Positions 52,040 to 61,360 of a stretch of 64,000 bases of DNA are shown in pieces. Position numbers and translations under genes: made by a program. Under the pieces are notes generated by a model, which did not search any database, was not told the origin of the DNA, and was given only the letters and a program-made list of their open reading frames with translations. The DNA comes from Paludibacter sp. (GTDB lineage: Bacteria > Bacteroidota > Bacteroidia > Bacteroidales > Paludibacteraceae), in the NCBI GenBank assembly GCA_031292575.1, contig JARLGX010000030.1, positions 30,232 through 94,231 on the forward strand. Reading direction: 5' to 3'. Position 1 is the first letter of the stretch, and every line of letters begins with the position of its first letter.

Positions 52040-52987
52040 ATGTATGAAGCTTTAAATCAACTTGACCCAATCAGAATTAATTTTTCTGCATCCGGAATGG
52101 ATCTCATCAATTTAGTATTATGCTTCATCATGTTTGGGGTGGCACTGGGCATTAAACCAAAGCAATTCAATGATTTAATCAAAGAACCAAAGCCCTACTT
52201 AGTCGGACTTTTTGGACACTTATTTGCATTGCCTTTCATGACATTCTTGCTGGTAGTGGCTCTAAATAATTATATTACTCCTACTATTGCCATGGGAATG
52301 TTTTTGGTAGCTGCATGTCCAGGAGGTAACATTTCTAATTTCATGACTTCCTACGCGAAAGGGAATACAGAATTATCGGTTGGTCTCAGCGCAAGTACTA
52401 CTTTATTAGCCACCATTTCCACTCCATTTAATTTTGCACTTTGGGGAGGATTATATTTACGATATATCAGCAGCAAAGCCGGACACTTATTACAACCCTT
52501 ACAAATTGATAATCTTCAAATGTTCAAAACAGTGTTTATTCTATTGGGAATTCCCTTAATTCTGGGAATTTTCTTTGCAAAATACTTTCCTAAAATTACT
52601 GTGAAACTTAAAAAACCAATACAATATATTTCAATTGTTTTCTTTATTGCTATGGTGGTGCTGGCATTTGCAAATAATTGGCACTTATTTTTAAAATACA
52701 TTTTCTATATTTTCTTCATTGTTCTTATTCACAATTTATTAGCATTCACAACAGGTTTTACTCTTGGTAGTATTTTTAAAGTTTCAAATCGCGACAGAAG
52801 AACTATAACTATTGAAATGGGAATTCAAAATTCTGGATTGGGATTGGTTTTATTATTCAATCCAAAGATATTTCCGGCAGATATGGCAGTGGGTGGCATG
52901 TTGTTCATTACAGCGTGGTGGGGCATTTGGCATATTATTTCAGGTCTCAGTATCTCAACTTATTGGTCAAGACATCAACCGCATTAA
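52040..52987 (+). CDS. Bile acid:sodium symporter (BASS) family transporter
   Basis: 315 residues with about nine to ten transmembrane segments. LVLCFIMFGVALGIKPKQF (about 26-44) and the family motif ACPGGNISNFMTSYAKGNTELSVGLSASTTLLATISTPF (about 95-135), which in ASBT holds a sodium site, are present; EMGIQNSGLGLVL (about 258-270) is the second signature. BASS proteins move organic acids with Na+. Substrate not determinable; bile acids are not implied. Confidence 0.92.
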   Translation: MYEALNQLDPIRINFSASGMDLINLVLCFIMFGVALGIKPKQFNDLIKEPKPYLVGLFGHLFALPFMTFLLVVALNNYITPTIAMGMFLVAACPGGNISNFMTSYAKGNTELSVGLSASTTLLATISTPFNFALWGGLYLRYISSKAGHLLQPLQIDNLQMFKTVFILLGIPLILGIFFAKYFPKITVKLKKPIQYISIVFFIAMVVLAFANNWHLFLKYIFYIFFIVLIHNLLAFTTGFTLGSIFKVSNRDRRTITIEMGIQNSGLGLVLLFNPKIFPADMAVGGMLFITAWWGIWHIISGLSISTYWSRHQPH

Positions 52988-53109
52988 TATTTAAGTAATG
53001 AATTAATACAAAGAATACCAAAACGATACATTTATTAATTTCACAATATCAAAAGAAATATAATCAAGTTATTTTATTCTCCATACAAACCGTAATTTGT
53101 TTTTAAAAT

Positions 53110-54456
53110 ATGTCCAAAATTTACGATTTTACGCTTCCGTTCAGTATAGTAAGAAACTATGTAATTTTCACATTTAAACGATTTTATAGTGAATTCATAG
53201 TCGTTGGCAAAGAAAATATCCCTGTAAACGAACCAATAATTTTTGCTCCAAATCATATCAATGCACTAATGGATGCTTTAGCCGTTCATTCAGTTTCATC
53301 CAACAAAATCCCGCTTATTTTTTTAGCCAGATCCGATATTTTCAACAATAAAATAGCCGCGAAAATTCTAAAATTTGCTAAGATTTTACCTGCTTTTCGT
53401 ATGCGCGATGGAATGGATAAACTTGGTAAAAATCAAGAGATATTTGATCAATGCGTTGAAATACTTGACCATAACAATGCTCTAGGAATAATGCCTGAAG
53501 GAAATCAAGGTGAACAAAAGAAGCTTCGGCCCTTGGTGAAGGGTATTTTTAGAATAGGGTTTGCTGCACAACAAAAATATGGAACTAACAAGGGAGTAAA
53601 AATTATTCCGGTAGGAATAGATTTAGGAGATTACGTAAAATTTGGGAAACATATAATTGTTAATGTCGGTAAACCAATCGAAGTTTCTGATTACATGGCT
53701 TTATACGCTGAAAATCCGATTACTGCTACGAATGAAATTCGAGACAAATTACGCGATGATTTAAACAAACTATCCCTCAATCTGGCAACAGAAAAATTCT
53801 ACGACTGCTTTGTAATTGCCACTGAAGTGGCAAATACCGCGGTACTTAATGAGTTAAAACTACCTGATAAAACTATATATAGGTTCGTAGCGCGTCAAAA
53901 AATTGCGGAAAAGTTGGTTTCGCTTGAAAAAAATGACCCCGACGAAATAATAAAATTGGATTTGCTTTGCAAGGAATACACGAATCTTTTGAAGAAAATA
54001 AATTTAAAAACATGGGTTTTAGAACGTAAAGTTTCAGGAATACTCCAACTTTTTTTGGATGGTTTACTTTTGTTCTGGACACTTCCAGTTTTCATTGTTG
54101 GGTTTATGCTCAATTTTTTACCATTTTTCTTGCCTGTTTTTATCAGAAAAAATGTCATTAAGGCTAAAGATATAGGATTTTTCAGCACTCTGCACTTTGC
54201 GTTAGGGATAATTACTGTTCCACTATTTTATATGCTTCAAACGGTAATCTTTTATAGCCTGCTTTCAGTGCCATTTTGGGTTGCAGCCATATTTTTCTTC
54301 CTTCAATATTTTTGTGGAAAATGCGCATTAAAATGGTACCGGGATATGATAAAATACTTTGCAAAAATAAGGTATCGTAAAATGACGTTGAGAAACTCGA
54401 TGGATTTACAAAGTATCCAAAACATACGTAAACAAATTATACACACAATTAATTAA
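53110..54456 (+). CDS. 1-acyl-sn-glycerol-3-phosphate acyltransferase-like (PlsC) membrane protein
   Basis: 448 residues. The acyltransferase motif is NHINALMD (H49 to D55; one residue longer than the canonical HX4D, a spacing I recall in Bacteroidota relatives), with a second block GIMPEGNQGEQKKLRPLVKGIFRIGF (about 133-158) and VGIDLGDYVKFGKHIIVNVG. The C-terminal third (about 310-420) contains two to three hydrophobic segments. Such large PlsC proteins esterify glycerol-phosphate or related lipid acceptors at the inner membrane. It converges with the rhomboid gene, their ends overlapping by 4 bp. Confidence 0.88.
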   Translation: MSKIYDFTLPFSIVRNYVIFTFKRFYSEFIVVGKENIPVNEPIIFAPNHINALMDALAVHSVSSNKIPLIFLARSDIFNNKIAAKILKFAKILPAFRMRDGMDKLGKNQEIFDQCVEILDHNNALGIMPEGNQGEQKKLRPLVKGIFRIGFAAQQKYGTNKGVKIIPVGIDLGDYVKFGKHIIVNVGKPIEVSDYMALYAENPITATNEIRDKLRDDLNKLSLNLATEKFYDCFVIATEVANTAVLNELKLPDKTIYRFVARQKIAEKLVSLEKNDPDEIIKLDLLCKEYTNLLKKINLKTWVLERKVSGILQLFLDGLLLFWTLPVFIVGFMLNFLPFFLPVFIRKNVIKAKDIGFFSTLHFALGIITVPLFYMLQTVIFYSLLSVPFWVAAIFFFLQYFCGKCALKWYRDMIKYFAKIRYRKMTLRNSMDLQSIQNIRKQIIHTIN

Positions 54457-55124
54457 TCTGTATTCAACTCATTATCATCAGAATTTTCATCCAAATACTC
54501 CGTTGAATCCTCATCATTTTCCCATTCTACAACGGGCTTTTGAGTACCTTCTTTTCTATAATAAATTGCTAATACAATTCCAATAAATCCACCGGCTAAA
54601 TGCCCTTCCCACGAAATAGGGTCTTGCAGTTGCCAGGGGAAAATATGCCATATCATACTTCCGTAAACAAACGCAACAACGAGTGATATAGCAATTAATG
54701 GAACGTGTTTTCGAATTATTCCACTAAAAAATAAAAAGAAAGCTATTGAATAAACCAACCCGCTTGCTCCTATGTGCCAGCTCTCACGACCAATAGCCCA
54801 AAGAATCAAGCCGCTGAAAATGTATGAAATAAACATCACCCTCGTAGCTACTTCTTTATAGAAAAAATACAACAGACCGCTAAGGATTACAAATGAAATC
54901 ACATTATTTGCCAAATGACTCCAACTTGCATGGACAAAAATTAATGTAAATATCCCCCAAATATTCTCAATTCTACGAGGATAAACGCCTGCAGTGTGAA
55001 AATCCCAATCCATACCTTTTTCTAAAATAAAGCTAAGCATCATTATTATCGCTATAACTGAGGGGATAAAAATGGCATGTACAAATTGTCGTTTATTTGT
55101 TATTTCGGTTGAATCTATGTTCAT
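54453..55124 (-). CDS. Rhomboid family intramembrane serine protease
   Basis: 223 residues, six predicted membrane segments. Catalytic S121 in HIGASGLVY (GxSG) and H175 in EGHLAGGFIG; WSHLANNVISF (about 68-78) is the conserved H/N-bearing helix. The C-terminal tail is acidic (VVEWENDEDSTEYLDENSDDNELNTD). Substrates are unknown. Minus strand, convergent with the PlsC-like gene. Confidence 0.92.
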   Translation of the reverse strand: MNIDSTEITNKRQFVHAIFIPSVIAIIMMLSFILEKGMDWDFHTAGVYPRRIENIWGIFTLIFVHASWSHLANNVISFVILSGLLYFFYKEVATRVMFISYIFSGLILWAIGRESWHIGASGLVYSIAFFLFFSGIIRKHVPLIAISLVVAFVYGSMIWHIFPWQLQDPISWEGHLAGGFIGIVLAIYYRKEGTQKPVVEWENDEDSTEYLDENSDDNELNTD

Positions 55125-55150
55125 TTTTTACACATTTTTTCTTTACCGTA

Positions 55151-55158
55151 CAAAGTTA
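55151..55158 (-). promoter_or_regulatory. -7 promoter element of the rhomboid gene
   Basis: Plus-strand CAAAGTTA reads TAACTTTG on the minus strand, 27 bp before the start. Confidence 0.55.
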
Positions 55159-55308
55159 CATTATCTTTAAATAGGAATCATAAAATTGCAATAAAAGAAT
55201 ACTGAGAATGAAAAACATGAACTTTAAACTTTATCCCGTACAACCATTAATTTAAAATACATATAATCAATCACTTATTAACCGGTAAAATTAAATTAAA
55301 TTATTACT

Positions 55309-55316
55309 TATATTTG
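55309..55316 (+). promoter_or_regulatory. -7 promoter element of the alpha-glucan cluster
   Basis: TATATTTG, 157 bp before the debranching enzyme start. The 348-bp divergent gap 55125-55472 otherwise holds nothing recognisable. Confidence 0.55.
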
Positions 55317-55472
55317 AATGAAAATTGCATGAAAGTTTGAAAAATTTTTAATATATTGCAGCCGTAAAAAGGAAAACATTTGATTATTTATTAAATCAGA
55401 TGTTCAATTCGGTTTAATAACCTGAAATTTCTGACAATTCCTATACGTAATGTCTATCTTAAGTTTAAATCT

Positions 55473-57413
55473 ATGAGTTACCTCAATTTTGACAAAACCT
55501 TGTTAATTAATCTCGAAAAATCCCTCACAAAAGAGATGATTCGATCTAACAGAGCAGGCACATACAACAGTACTACTTTAATTGATTGCAACACGCGAAA
55601 ATACCACGGTCAGTTGGTACTTCCATTACCCGAAATAGACAATTCAAATCATGTTCTGCTATCTTCGCTTGACGAAACCGTGGTACAACACGGAGCAGAA
55701 TTTAATTTGGGAATTCATAAATATGAGGGTAATAATTACAGTCCCAATGGGCATAAATACATCCGGCAATTGGATATTGAAGTTATATCGCGGACTATTT
55801 ATCGTGTTGGTGGAGTTTTACTTTCTAAAGAACGATTGTTAGTGTCTTTTGAGCCAAGAGTGTTAATAAAATACACGTTACTGGAAGCGCACTCACCAAC
55901 TTTGTTGCGCTTTAAACCATTTCTTGCTTTTCGAAGTGTAAACGATCTGACTCACGAAAACAGTTTGGCAGATACGTCTTATCAAGAAATTCAAGATGGA
56001 ATTTCGATGCGGTTGTACGAAAACTATCCAAGTTTATGTATGCAGTTTTCAAAAAAGACGATTTATAATCATCAACCAAATTGGTACAAAAACATTGAAT
56101 ATTTTAAAGAACAAGAACGCGGTTATGAATATAAAGAAGATTTGCTTGTTCCCGGATATTTTGAAATGCCTATAAAAAAAGGAGAATCAATTATTTTTTC
56201 CGCCGGAATTTCAAAAGTTTCACCACTTAAGCTAAAAAAACTCTGGGAAGAAGAATTAACTCGCAGAAATCATCGGGTAGATATGTTTAGCTGTCTTAAA
56301 AACTCAGCCCAACAGTTCTATAAGCGCGAAGGTGATAAAACTTATTTATTAGCTGGTTACCCCTGGTACGGTGCACGAGCCAGAGATCAATTTGTAGCCT
56401 TGCCCGGTTGCACCCTTACAATTGACAGGTTTGACTATTTTTATGCCATCATGGAAACTGCAATTCCCGAATTACAACGTTTCATGGATGGAGAACGTAC
56501 GGGCTTTAAGCTTCAGGCAATTGACGACCCCGATGTGTTACTCTGGTTTTTGTGGGCAGTTCAAATCTATGCAAAAGCCACATCGTTGTTGGAAGCTGCT
56601 AACAAATACGGTGAATTTGCATCAACAATCATTTCATTTATTAGAAAACAAAAACACCCAAATTTGTTTTTACACAATAATGGTTTGTTATATGTAAATG
56701 GAACCGAGAAACCTGCCACATGGATGAACGCGATGGAGGCCGGTCGTCCAATAACACCGAGGACTGGTTATGTTGTTGAAATCAATTCTCTTTGGTACAA
56801 TGCATTGAAATTCACGTCGGAATTAAACCGGGCAAAAGGAGATGAACATGCAGCCGATTTGCTCGATTATCAGGCAGAAATAGCCCGCGAGGCATTTGTA
56901 AAAACTTTTTGGAATGGCACTTATTTATATGACTATGTTATTGGGAATTACAACGATTTGGAAGTTCGCCCCAATATGATTCTGGCGGTTGGATTACCAT
57001 TTTCGCCGTTGAATTTACAACAGCAAAAATCTGTTTTGGATATTACAACAAAAGAATTATTAACACCAAAAGGGTTACGCTCTCTGAGCCCTAAAAGCGG
57101 GTCATATCGCCCAAGTTACGTTGGAGGACAATTGGAGCGCGATAGAAATTTTCATAATGGTCCGGTTTGGCCATGCACATTTGGAGCTTTTGCAATGGCT
57201 TATTTAAGAATATACAAACAAAGTGGCAAGTCATTTTTGGAACGTATGTTGATTGGATTTGAAGCTGAAATGGCTGAACTTTGCATTGGAACACTTCCTG
57301 AATTATTCGACGGAAATCCACCTTATAAAGGACATGGAGGTATGTCGTTTGCCATGAGTGTGGCGGAAGTTCTGAGGATTTTGAATGTATTAAAGAAATA
57401 TGAAAACGAATAA
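55473..57413 (+). CDS. Glycogen debranching enzyme (amylo-alpha-1,6-glucosidase, GH133-type)
   Basis: 646 residues: an N-terminal GDE_N-like beta domain (about 1-240, RSNRAGTYNSTTLIDCNTRKYHGQLVLPLPEI) and a C-terminal (alpha/alpha)6 GDE_C domain (about 270-640, LLAGYPWYGARARDQFVALPGCTL, WMNAMEAGRPITPRTGYVVEINSLWYNAL, then GPVWPCTFGAFAMAYLRI). It removes alpha-1,6 branches of glycogen or limit dextrins. It is first of debranching enzyme-GT4-GH57, a gene order I know from Bacteroides. Likely cytoplasmic, as no signal peptide is seen. Confidence 0.92.
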   Translation: MSYLNFDKTLLINLEKSLTKEMIRSNRAGTYNSTTLIDCNTRKYHGQLVLPLPEIDNSNHVLLSSLDETVVQHGAEFNLGIHKYEGNNYSPNGHKYIRQLDIEVISRTIYRVGGVLLSKERLLVSFEPRVLIKYTLLEAHSPTLLRFKPFLAFRSVNDLTHENSLADTSYQEIQDGISMRLYENYPSLCMQFSKKTIYNHQPNWYKNIEYFKEQERGYEYKEDLLVPGYFEMPIKKGESIIFSAGISKVSPLKLKKLWEEELTRRNHRVDMFSCLKNSAQQFYKREGDKTYLLAGYPWYGARARDQFVALPGCTLTIDRFDYFYAIMETAIPELQRFMDGERTGFKLQAIDDPDVLLWFLWAVQIYAKATSLLEAANKYGEFASTIISFIRKQKHPNLFLHNNGLLYVNGTEKPATWMNAMEAGRPITPRTGYVVEINSLWYNALKFTSELNRAKGDEHAADLLDYQAEIAREAFVKTFWNGTYLYDYVIGNYNDLEVRPNMILAVGLPFSPLNLQQQKSVLDITTKELLTPKGLRSLSPKSGSYRPSYVGGQLERDRNFHNGPVWPCTFGAFAMAYLRIYKQSGKSFLERMLIGFEAEMAELCIGTLPELFDGNPPYKGHGGMSFAMSVAEVLRILNVLKKYENE

Positions 57414-57507
57414 TACATTGAACGAGCATGAACACGGAGGTTCACTTATGAGAATGAAAATCTGTCATGCGAGTTCCATGTGACCTTTAAAATACAATTA
57501 TTTTCGT

Positions 57508-58758
57508 ATGAAAGCATTAATGTTTGGATGGGAATTTCCACCACATATTCTAGGAGGATTGGGGACTGCAAGCTATGGACTGACAAAAGGAATGGCAATG
57601 CAAGAGGATATGAAAATAACTTTTGTTATTCCAAAGCCTCATGGCGATGAAGATCAAAGTTTTTTAAAAATAATCGGGGCATGCAATGTGCCTGTTGTGT
57701 GGAAAGAAAACAGTTGGGATTATGTTAATCAGCGTGTAGGCTCACAAATGCATCCTGATGAATACTTTTGGTTACGTGATGGAATCAAATATGACTTTAC
57801 CCGGATTTATACCAACGATTTGGGCTGCATAGATTTTTCGGGAAGATATCCGGATAATTTAATTGAGGAAATTTCGAACTATGAAGCAGTGGCAAGTGTG
57901 CTGGCGCATCAAATGGATTTTGATATTATACATTCCCACGATTGGCTTACATACCCAGCAGGAGTTTTTGCCAAGCAAATAAGCGGAAAACCACTGGTAA
58001 TTCACGTTCATGCTACCGACTTTGACCGAAGCCGCGGACAAGTAAATCCTACGGTTTATGGAATTGAAAAACGGGGAATGGATGCGGCCGACCACATTAT
58101 GACTGTAAGCGAGCTAACGCGAAAAATTGTAATTGAGAAATATTTTCAGGATCCACGCAAAGTAACAACGGTTCATAATGCAGTAGAGCCTCTGCCGCAT
58201 ATTGATTCATTTATAAAAACTCCTCACAAAACCAAGATTGTAACTTTTTTGGGTAGAATTACCATGCAAAAAGGACCGGAATATTTTGTAGAAGCTGCTT
58301 ACCATGTGTTACAAAAAACCAAGGATGTACGTTTTGTAATGGCAGGCAGTGGCGACATGATGAATGCCATGATTGATCTGGTGGCAAAGCGTGGCATAGC
58401 CGATCGTTTCCATTTTACAGGTTTTCTGAAAGGGAATCAGGTTCATGAAATGCTGGCAGTGAGCGATGCTTATATTATGCCATCGGTATCGGAACCATTT
58501 GGTATTTCTCCGCTGGAAGCAATGCAGGTTGGAACTCCAACAATTATTTCGAAACAATCGGGCTGTGCTGAGATTCTTACCCACGCCATTAAAACTGATT
58601 ATTGGGACATTGATGCCATGGCAGATGCCATTTATTCTATCGTTAAAAATCCGGCCATGTTCGAAAGTCTTAGCAAATTAGGACTTGATGAAGTAAATAA
58701 TATCCGATGGCAGGATGCCGGATTGAAAGTTCGGGCAATATACGAAAGTGTTATGTAA
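57508..58758 (+). CDS. Glycosyltransferase family 4 (GT-B), alpha-glucan associated
   Basis: 416 residues. N-terminal MKALMFGWEFPPHILGGLGTASYGLTKGMA (donor-loop GG) and a C-terminal GT1/GT4-type domain with VTFLGRITMQKGPEYFVEAAY and the E-x7-E motif EPFGISPLEAMQVGTPTIIS (about 322-340). The N-terminal half resembles GlgA-like synthases, so it may elongate alpha-glucan. Donor and acceptor are not shown. It lies between a debranching enzyme and a GH57 gene, co-directional, 94 bp after the former. Confidence 0.9.
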   Translation: MKALMFGWEFPPHILGGLGTASYGLTKGMAMQEDMKITFVIPKPHGDEDQSFLKIIGACNVPVVWKENSWDYVNQRVGSQMHPDEYFWLRDGIKYDFTRIYTNDLGCIDFSGRYPDNLIEEISNYEAVASVLAHQMDFDIIHSHDWLTYPAGVFAKQISGKPLVIHVHATDFDRSRGQVNPTVYGIEKRGMDAADHIMTVSELTRKIVIEKYFQDPRKVTTVHNAVEPLPHIDSFIKTPHKTKIVTFLGRITMQKGPEYFVEAAYHVLQKTKDVRFVMAGSGDMMNAMIDLVAKRGIADRFHFTGFLKGNQVHEMLAVSDAYIMPSVSEPFGISPLEAMQVGTPTIISKQSGCAEILTHAIKTDYWDIDAMADAIYSIVKNPAMFESLSKLGLDEVNNIRWQDAGLKVRAIYESVM

Positions 58759-58837
58759 TTTATAATTTCCAAAAATAGAATTGTTTATTCTCTAACTGTA
58801 CAGACAGGTCACAACCTGTCTATAACTAATAAAATTT

Positions 58838-60112
58838 ATGAGAAACATTTGTTTTTATTTTCAAATCCATCTTCCATTTCGGCTGAAACGTTATCGTTTT
58901 TTTGAAATAGGGAAAGATCACTACTATTACGATGATTTTCAGACCGGCGATCGAATTCGGAACGTAGTGGAACAATCATATTTAACTGCAAACCGTACAA
59001 TTGCAGAGATGATCCGAAGTTCAAATGGAAAATTCCGTTGTGCTTTTTCTATTTCGGGTGTAACTTTGGAACAATTGGAGCAATATGCACCCGAGGTTAT
59101 CGATAGTTTTAAGGAATTAGCCAAAACCGGAAGCGTGGAGTTTTTGGCCGAACCTTACGCGCATTCACTTTCGTCGGTTTTTGATGCTACCGAATTTGAG
59201 CGACAGGTTAAAATGCATACCGATAAAATTGAAGCTCTTTTCGGGAAACGCCCTACAGCTTTGTTTAACGCCGAATTAATCTATTCGGACGAAATTGGGG
59301 AACTGGTATCAAAAATGGGATATAAAACCATAATGATAGACGAAGCCAAGCATGTATTGGGTTGGAAAAGTCCGAATTATGTGTATTCACATTCCTATGC
59401 ACCCAAACTAAAGCTATTAGTAAGAAATCATAAATTGAGCGACGACATTGCATTTCGTTTCTCAAGTTTGTCATTGTCGGCTGAAAATTTCATAAGTTGG
59501 ATTTCAAACTTGCCCGAAGATGAAAATGTAATTAATTTGGGAATGGGCTATGAAGTCTTTGGAATAACTCAACCTGCCTATACAGGCATTTTTGAGTTTA
59601 TGAAAGCATTGCCCTACCATGCAATGGAACAAAAAATAAGTTTTGCATTACCATCTGAGATTACTAAAAAAAACGAATCGGCCGGTGCCTTGTCGGTGCC
59701 TTATCCGATAAGTTGGGTGGGAAATGACAAAGATATGACTCCCTGGACAGGTAACGACCTTCAACAAGAAGCTTTGAATAAATTGTATGCCGTGGGCGAA
59801 CGGGTAAGGATGTGTTCCGACAAGCCTTTGTTGCTCGATTGGTTGATTTTGCAATCTACCGACCATTTTCGCTATATGAGCCACAAAGACCCGTATGGAA
59901 CGAATTATGAATCGGCTTACGAAGCATTCACAAATTACATGAACATACTGGCCGATTTTCTGGAAAGAGTTGATTCACAATATCCATCTTCAATCGAAAA
60001 CGAAGAACTGAATGAATTACTCAAAACCATTAATCAACAGGAAAGTGAAATTGAACGGCTGGAAGATGAGGTAAAAAAATTGAAAGTCAGAAAAGCAAAG
60101 AAAGAAGAATAA
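58838..60112 (+). CDS. Glycoside hydrolase family 57 (alpha-amylase type)
   Basis: 424 residues. GH57 barrel motifs in order: an N-terminal HLPFRL (HxPxRL, motif 1, about residues 11-16) and CAFSISGVTLEQL (motif 2, about 68-80), then TALFNAELIYSDEIGELVSKMGYKTIMIDEAKHV (motif 3 region, nucleophile Glu likely in NAELIY), and the DHFRYMSHK segment (about 345-353). The C-terminal 45 residues form a coiled coil (NELLKTINQQESEIERLEDEVKKLKVRKAKKEE). It acts on alpha-glucans. Third gene of the cluster, with a terminator at 60147. No signal peptide, so cytoplasmic. Confidence 0.92.
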   Translation: MRNICFYFQIHLPFRLKRYRFFEIGKDHYYYDDFQTGDRIRNVVEQSYLTANRTIAEMIRSSNGKFRCAFSISGVTLEQLEQYAPEVIDSFKELAKTGSVEFLAEPYAHSLSSVFDATEFERQVKMHTDKIEALFGKRPTALFNAELIYSDEIGELVSKMGYKTIMIDEAKHVLGWKSPNYVYSHSYAPKLKLLVRNHKLSDDIAFRFSSLSLSAENFISWISNLPEDENVINLGMGYEVFGITQPAYTGIFEFMKALPYHAMEQKISFALPSEITKKNESAGALSVPYPISWVGNDKDMTPWTGNDLQQEALNKLYAVGERVRMCSDKPLLLDWLILQSTDHFRYMSHKDPYGTNYESAYEAFTNYMNILADFLERVDSQYPSSIENEELNELLKTINQQESEIERLEDEVKKLKVRKAKKEE

Positions 60113-60146
60113 GTTTTTAGAATTATTGCTTCAAAGAAGTACAAAG

Positions 60147-60184
60147 AAAACCACAGCTATAAATTTGTAGCTGTGGTTTTTTTT
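60147..60184 (+). terminator. Terminator of the alpha-glucan cluster
   Basis: AAAACCACAGCTA (60147-60159) / TAGCTGTGGTTTT (60168-60180), then T. Confidence 0.93.
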
Positions 60185-60660
60185 ATAAATAAACACTGTT
60201 CAGAAATATAACTTCAAAAAAAATCAATCCTGATTGTGCGACGAAAGAACCTAAGAAACAAATATTAGTCGATTATCAGTTATATTACCTATTCATAAAC
60301 TAAAATTAGATGTACTCCCTTCGAAAATTTCAACTTTACTTTTTAAGTTATCATTAGACCTTTATTTCTTAGCTCAAAACTTCTAACTTCCATAATCTCT
60401 ATTTCAATAAAACGTTTAAGTTTTGCTGTTGTTTTTTCTAAAAGATTATCGAAATTCACATTGACTTATATTTTTCAATTTTGCACATAATTTTTATTCC
60501 CTCCTGCTCAAAAAAGGCACTTTTTGGGGTGTCCAACGATGTCCAAAAACGGGATGTCTCGAAATATTATATTTTATATTTTTAATTTACTAATTATTAG
60601 CACATTAAAAATTCACGTGTCCTAATTTATTTTGGCTTATTTTTTGGTTGTTTAAACTAT

Positions 60661-60750
60661 TATTCTTAATTTAGCTTCCGAAATACACACAACGTAACAT
60701 GATTTACGTGAAATTACATTTGTTGTGTAACTTTATTAATTAAGAATAGC
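60661..60750. other. Nested imperfect palindrome in a gene-free stretch
   Basis: In the gap 60185-60759, which has no recognisable gene, three nearly concentric inverted repeats stack: ATTCTTAATT (about 60662-60671) / AATTAAGAAT (about 60739-60748); CACAACGTAA / TTACATTTGTTGTG; and inner ACGTAA-CATGAT-TTACGT. This could be a structured leader or a protein-binding palindrome just upstream of the 21-bp array. Function unknown. Confidence 0.5.
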
Positions 60751-60759
60751 CTGCAATTT

Positions 60760-61341
60760 ATGACTGATTTTATCTGTTTCCCCTGTTTTGAAACTTATTT
60801 CAACACGCCTCCAACCCGTACAACCAACATCACAACCTCCGCTGTTTCAATCTTTTCCATTTTCTACTACTACAGTACCTGTTCCAATTGGAACAGGGAA
60901 GATTCCAATTGGAACAGGAAAGATTCCACCTGGAATAGGATCAATCCCAATTGGAACAGGGAAGATTCCGGAAGGAATATTCCTGATTCCACGCGGAATC
61001 GGATTGATTCTATATGGAATAGCCAAAATGCTAATTGCGATGCTACCGATTCCATGCGCGGCAGGGAAAATTCCAAATGGAATAACACCGATTCTACATG
61101 GAGCAGAGAAGATTCCATATGGAATAATCAAAATTCTTATTGCTATAGTACCAATGCCGGATGGAATAAGGACGATTCCGCATGGAATCAGACCAATTCC
61201 GGGTGGAATAGCACCGATAGCACCTGTTTCAGACCGGATACCAATTGCGCCCTGATACAAGGCACCTTCTATACCTGTAATTACCAATACAATATTCTAT
61301 ATTCCCGATTCATTATTCTCAAACCTCAAATTAATTATTAA
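60760..61341 (+). CDS. Doubtful repeat-encoded protein (heptad NWNREDS)
   Basis: An ATG-started 193-codon frame. Its middle reads as about 17 copies of a seven-residue N-W-N-x-x-D-S unit because the DNA has a 21-bp period. Two further frames across the same repeat are also long and open: a plus-strand I-P-x-G-I-x-x heptad (TTG start at 60788, to 61255) and a minus-strand one (61287 to 60847). The conserved DNA is palindromic, which explains opposite-strand openness. In this frame two codon third positions vary only C/T, mildly favouring it, but the evidence is weak. It may be non-coding. Confidence 0.3.
   Translation: MTDFICFPCFETYFNTPPTRTTNITTSAVSIFSIFYYYSTCSNWNREDSNWNRKDSTWNRINPNWNREDSGRNIPDSTRNRIDSIWNSQNANCDATDSMRGRENSKWNNTDSTWSREDSIWNNQNSYCYSTNAGWNKDDSAWNQTNSGWNSTDSTCFRPDTNCALIQGTFYTCNYQYNILYSRFIILKPQINY
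60881..61237. repeat. 21-bp tandem array (about 17 units) with ATTCC-N4-GGAAT cores
   Basis: Units start every 21 bp from 60881 (60902, 60923, 60944 ... 61217). Most contain ATTCC-N4-GGAAT; units 1 and 12 are perfect 14-bp palindromes (GTTCCAATTGGAAC, ATTCCATATGGAAT). Units 8, 9 and 13 have decayed cores. Units 7-8 and 12-13 resemble each other, hinting at a 105-bp higher-order repeat. It lies upstream of the FN3-like gene. Confidence 0.9.
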
Positions 61342-61360
61342 AATTTTAAAAGTATTATTT

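Noticed and set aside
60185..60660. A decayed gene or insertion sequence in the gap after the GH57 gene
   Set aside because: Short open stretches (for example one reading GVSNDVQKRDVSKYY near 60530) have no family match that I can support. Left as gene-free.
60847..61287. 146-codon minus-strand frame with IPxGI repeats
   Set aside because: A mirror of the plus-strand palindromic 21-bp units. Opposite-strand openness is expected from ATTCC-N4-GGAAT symmetry; no start context.
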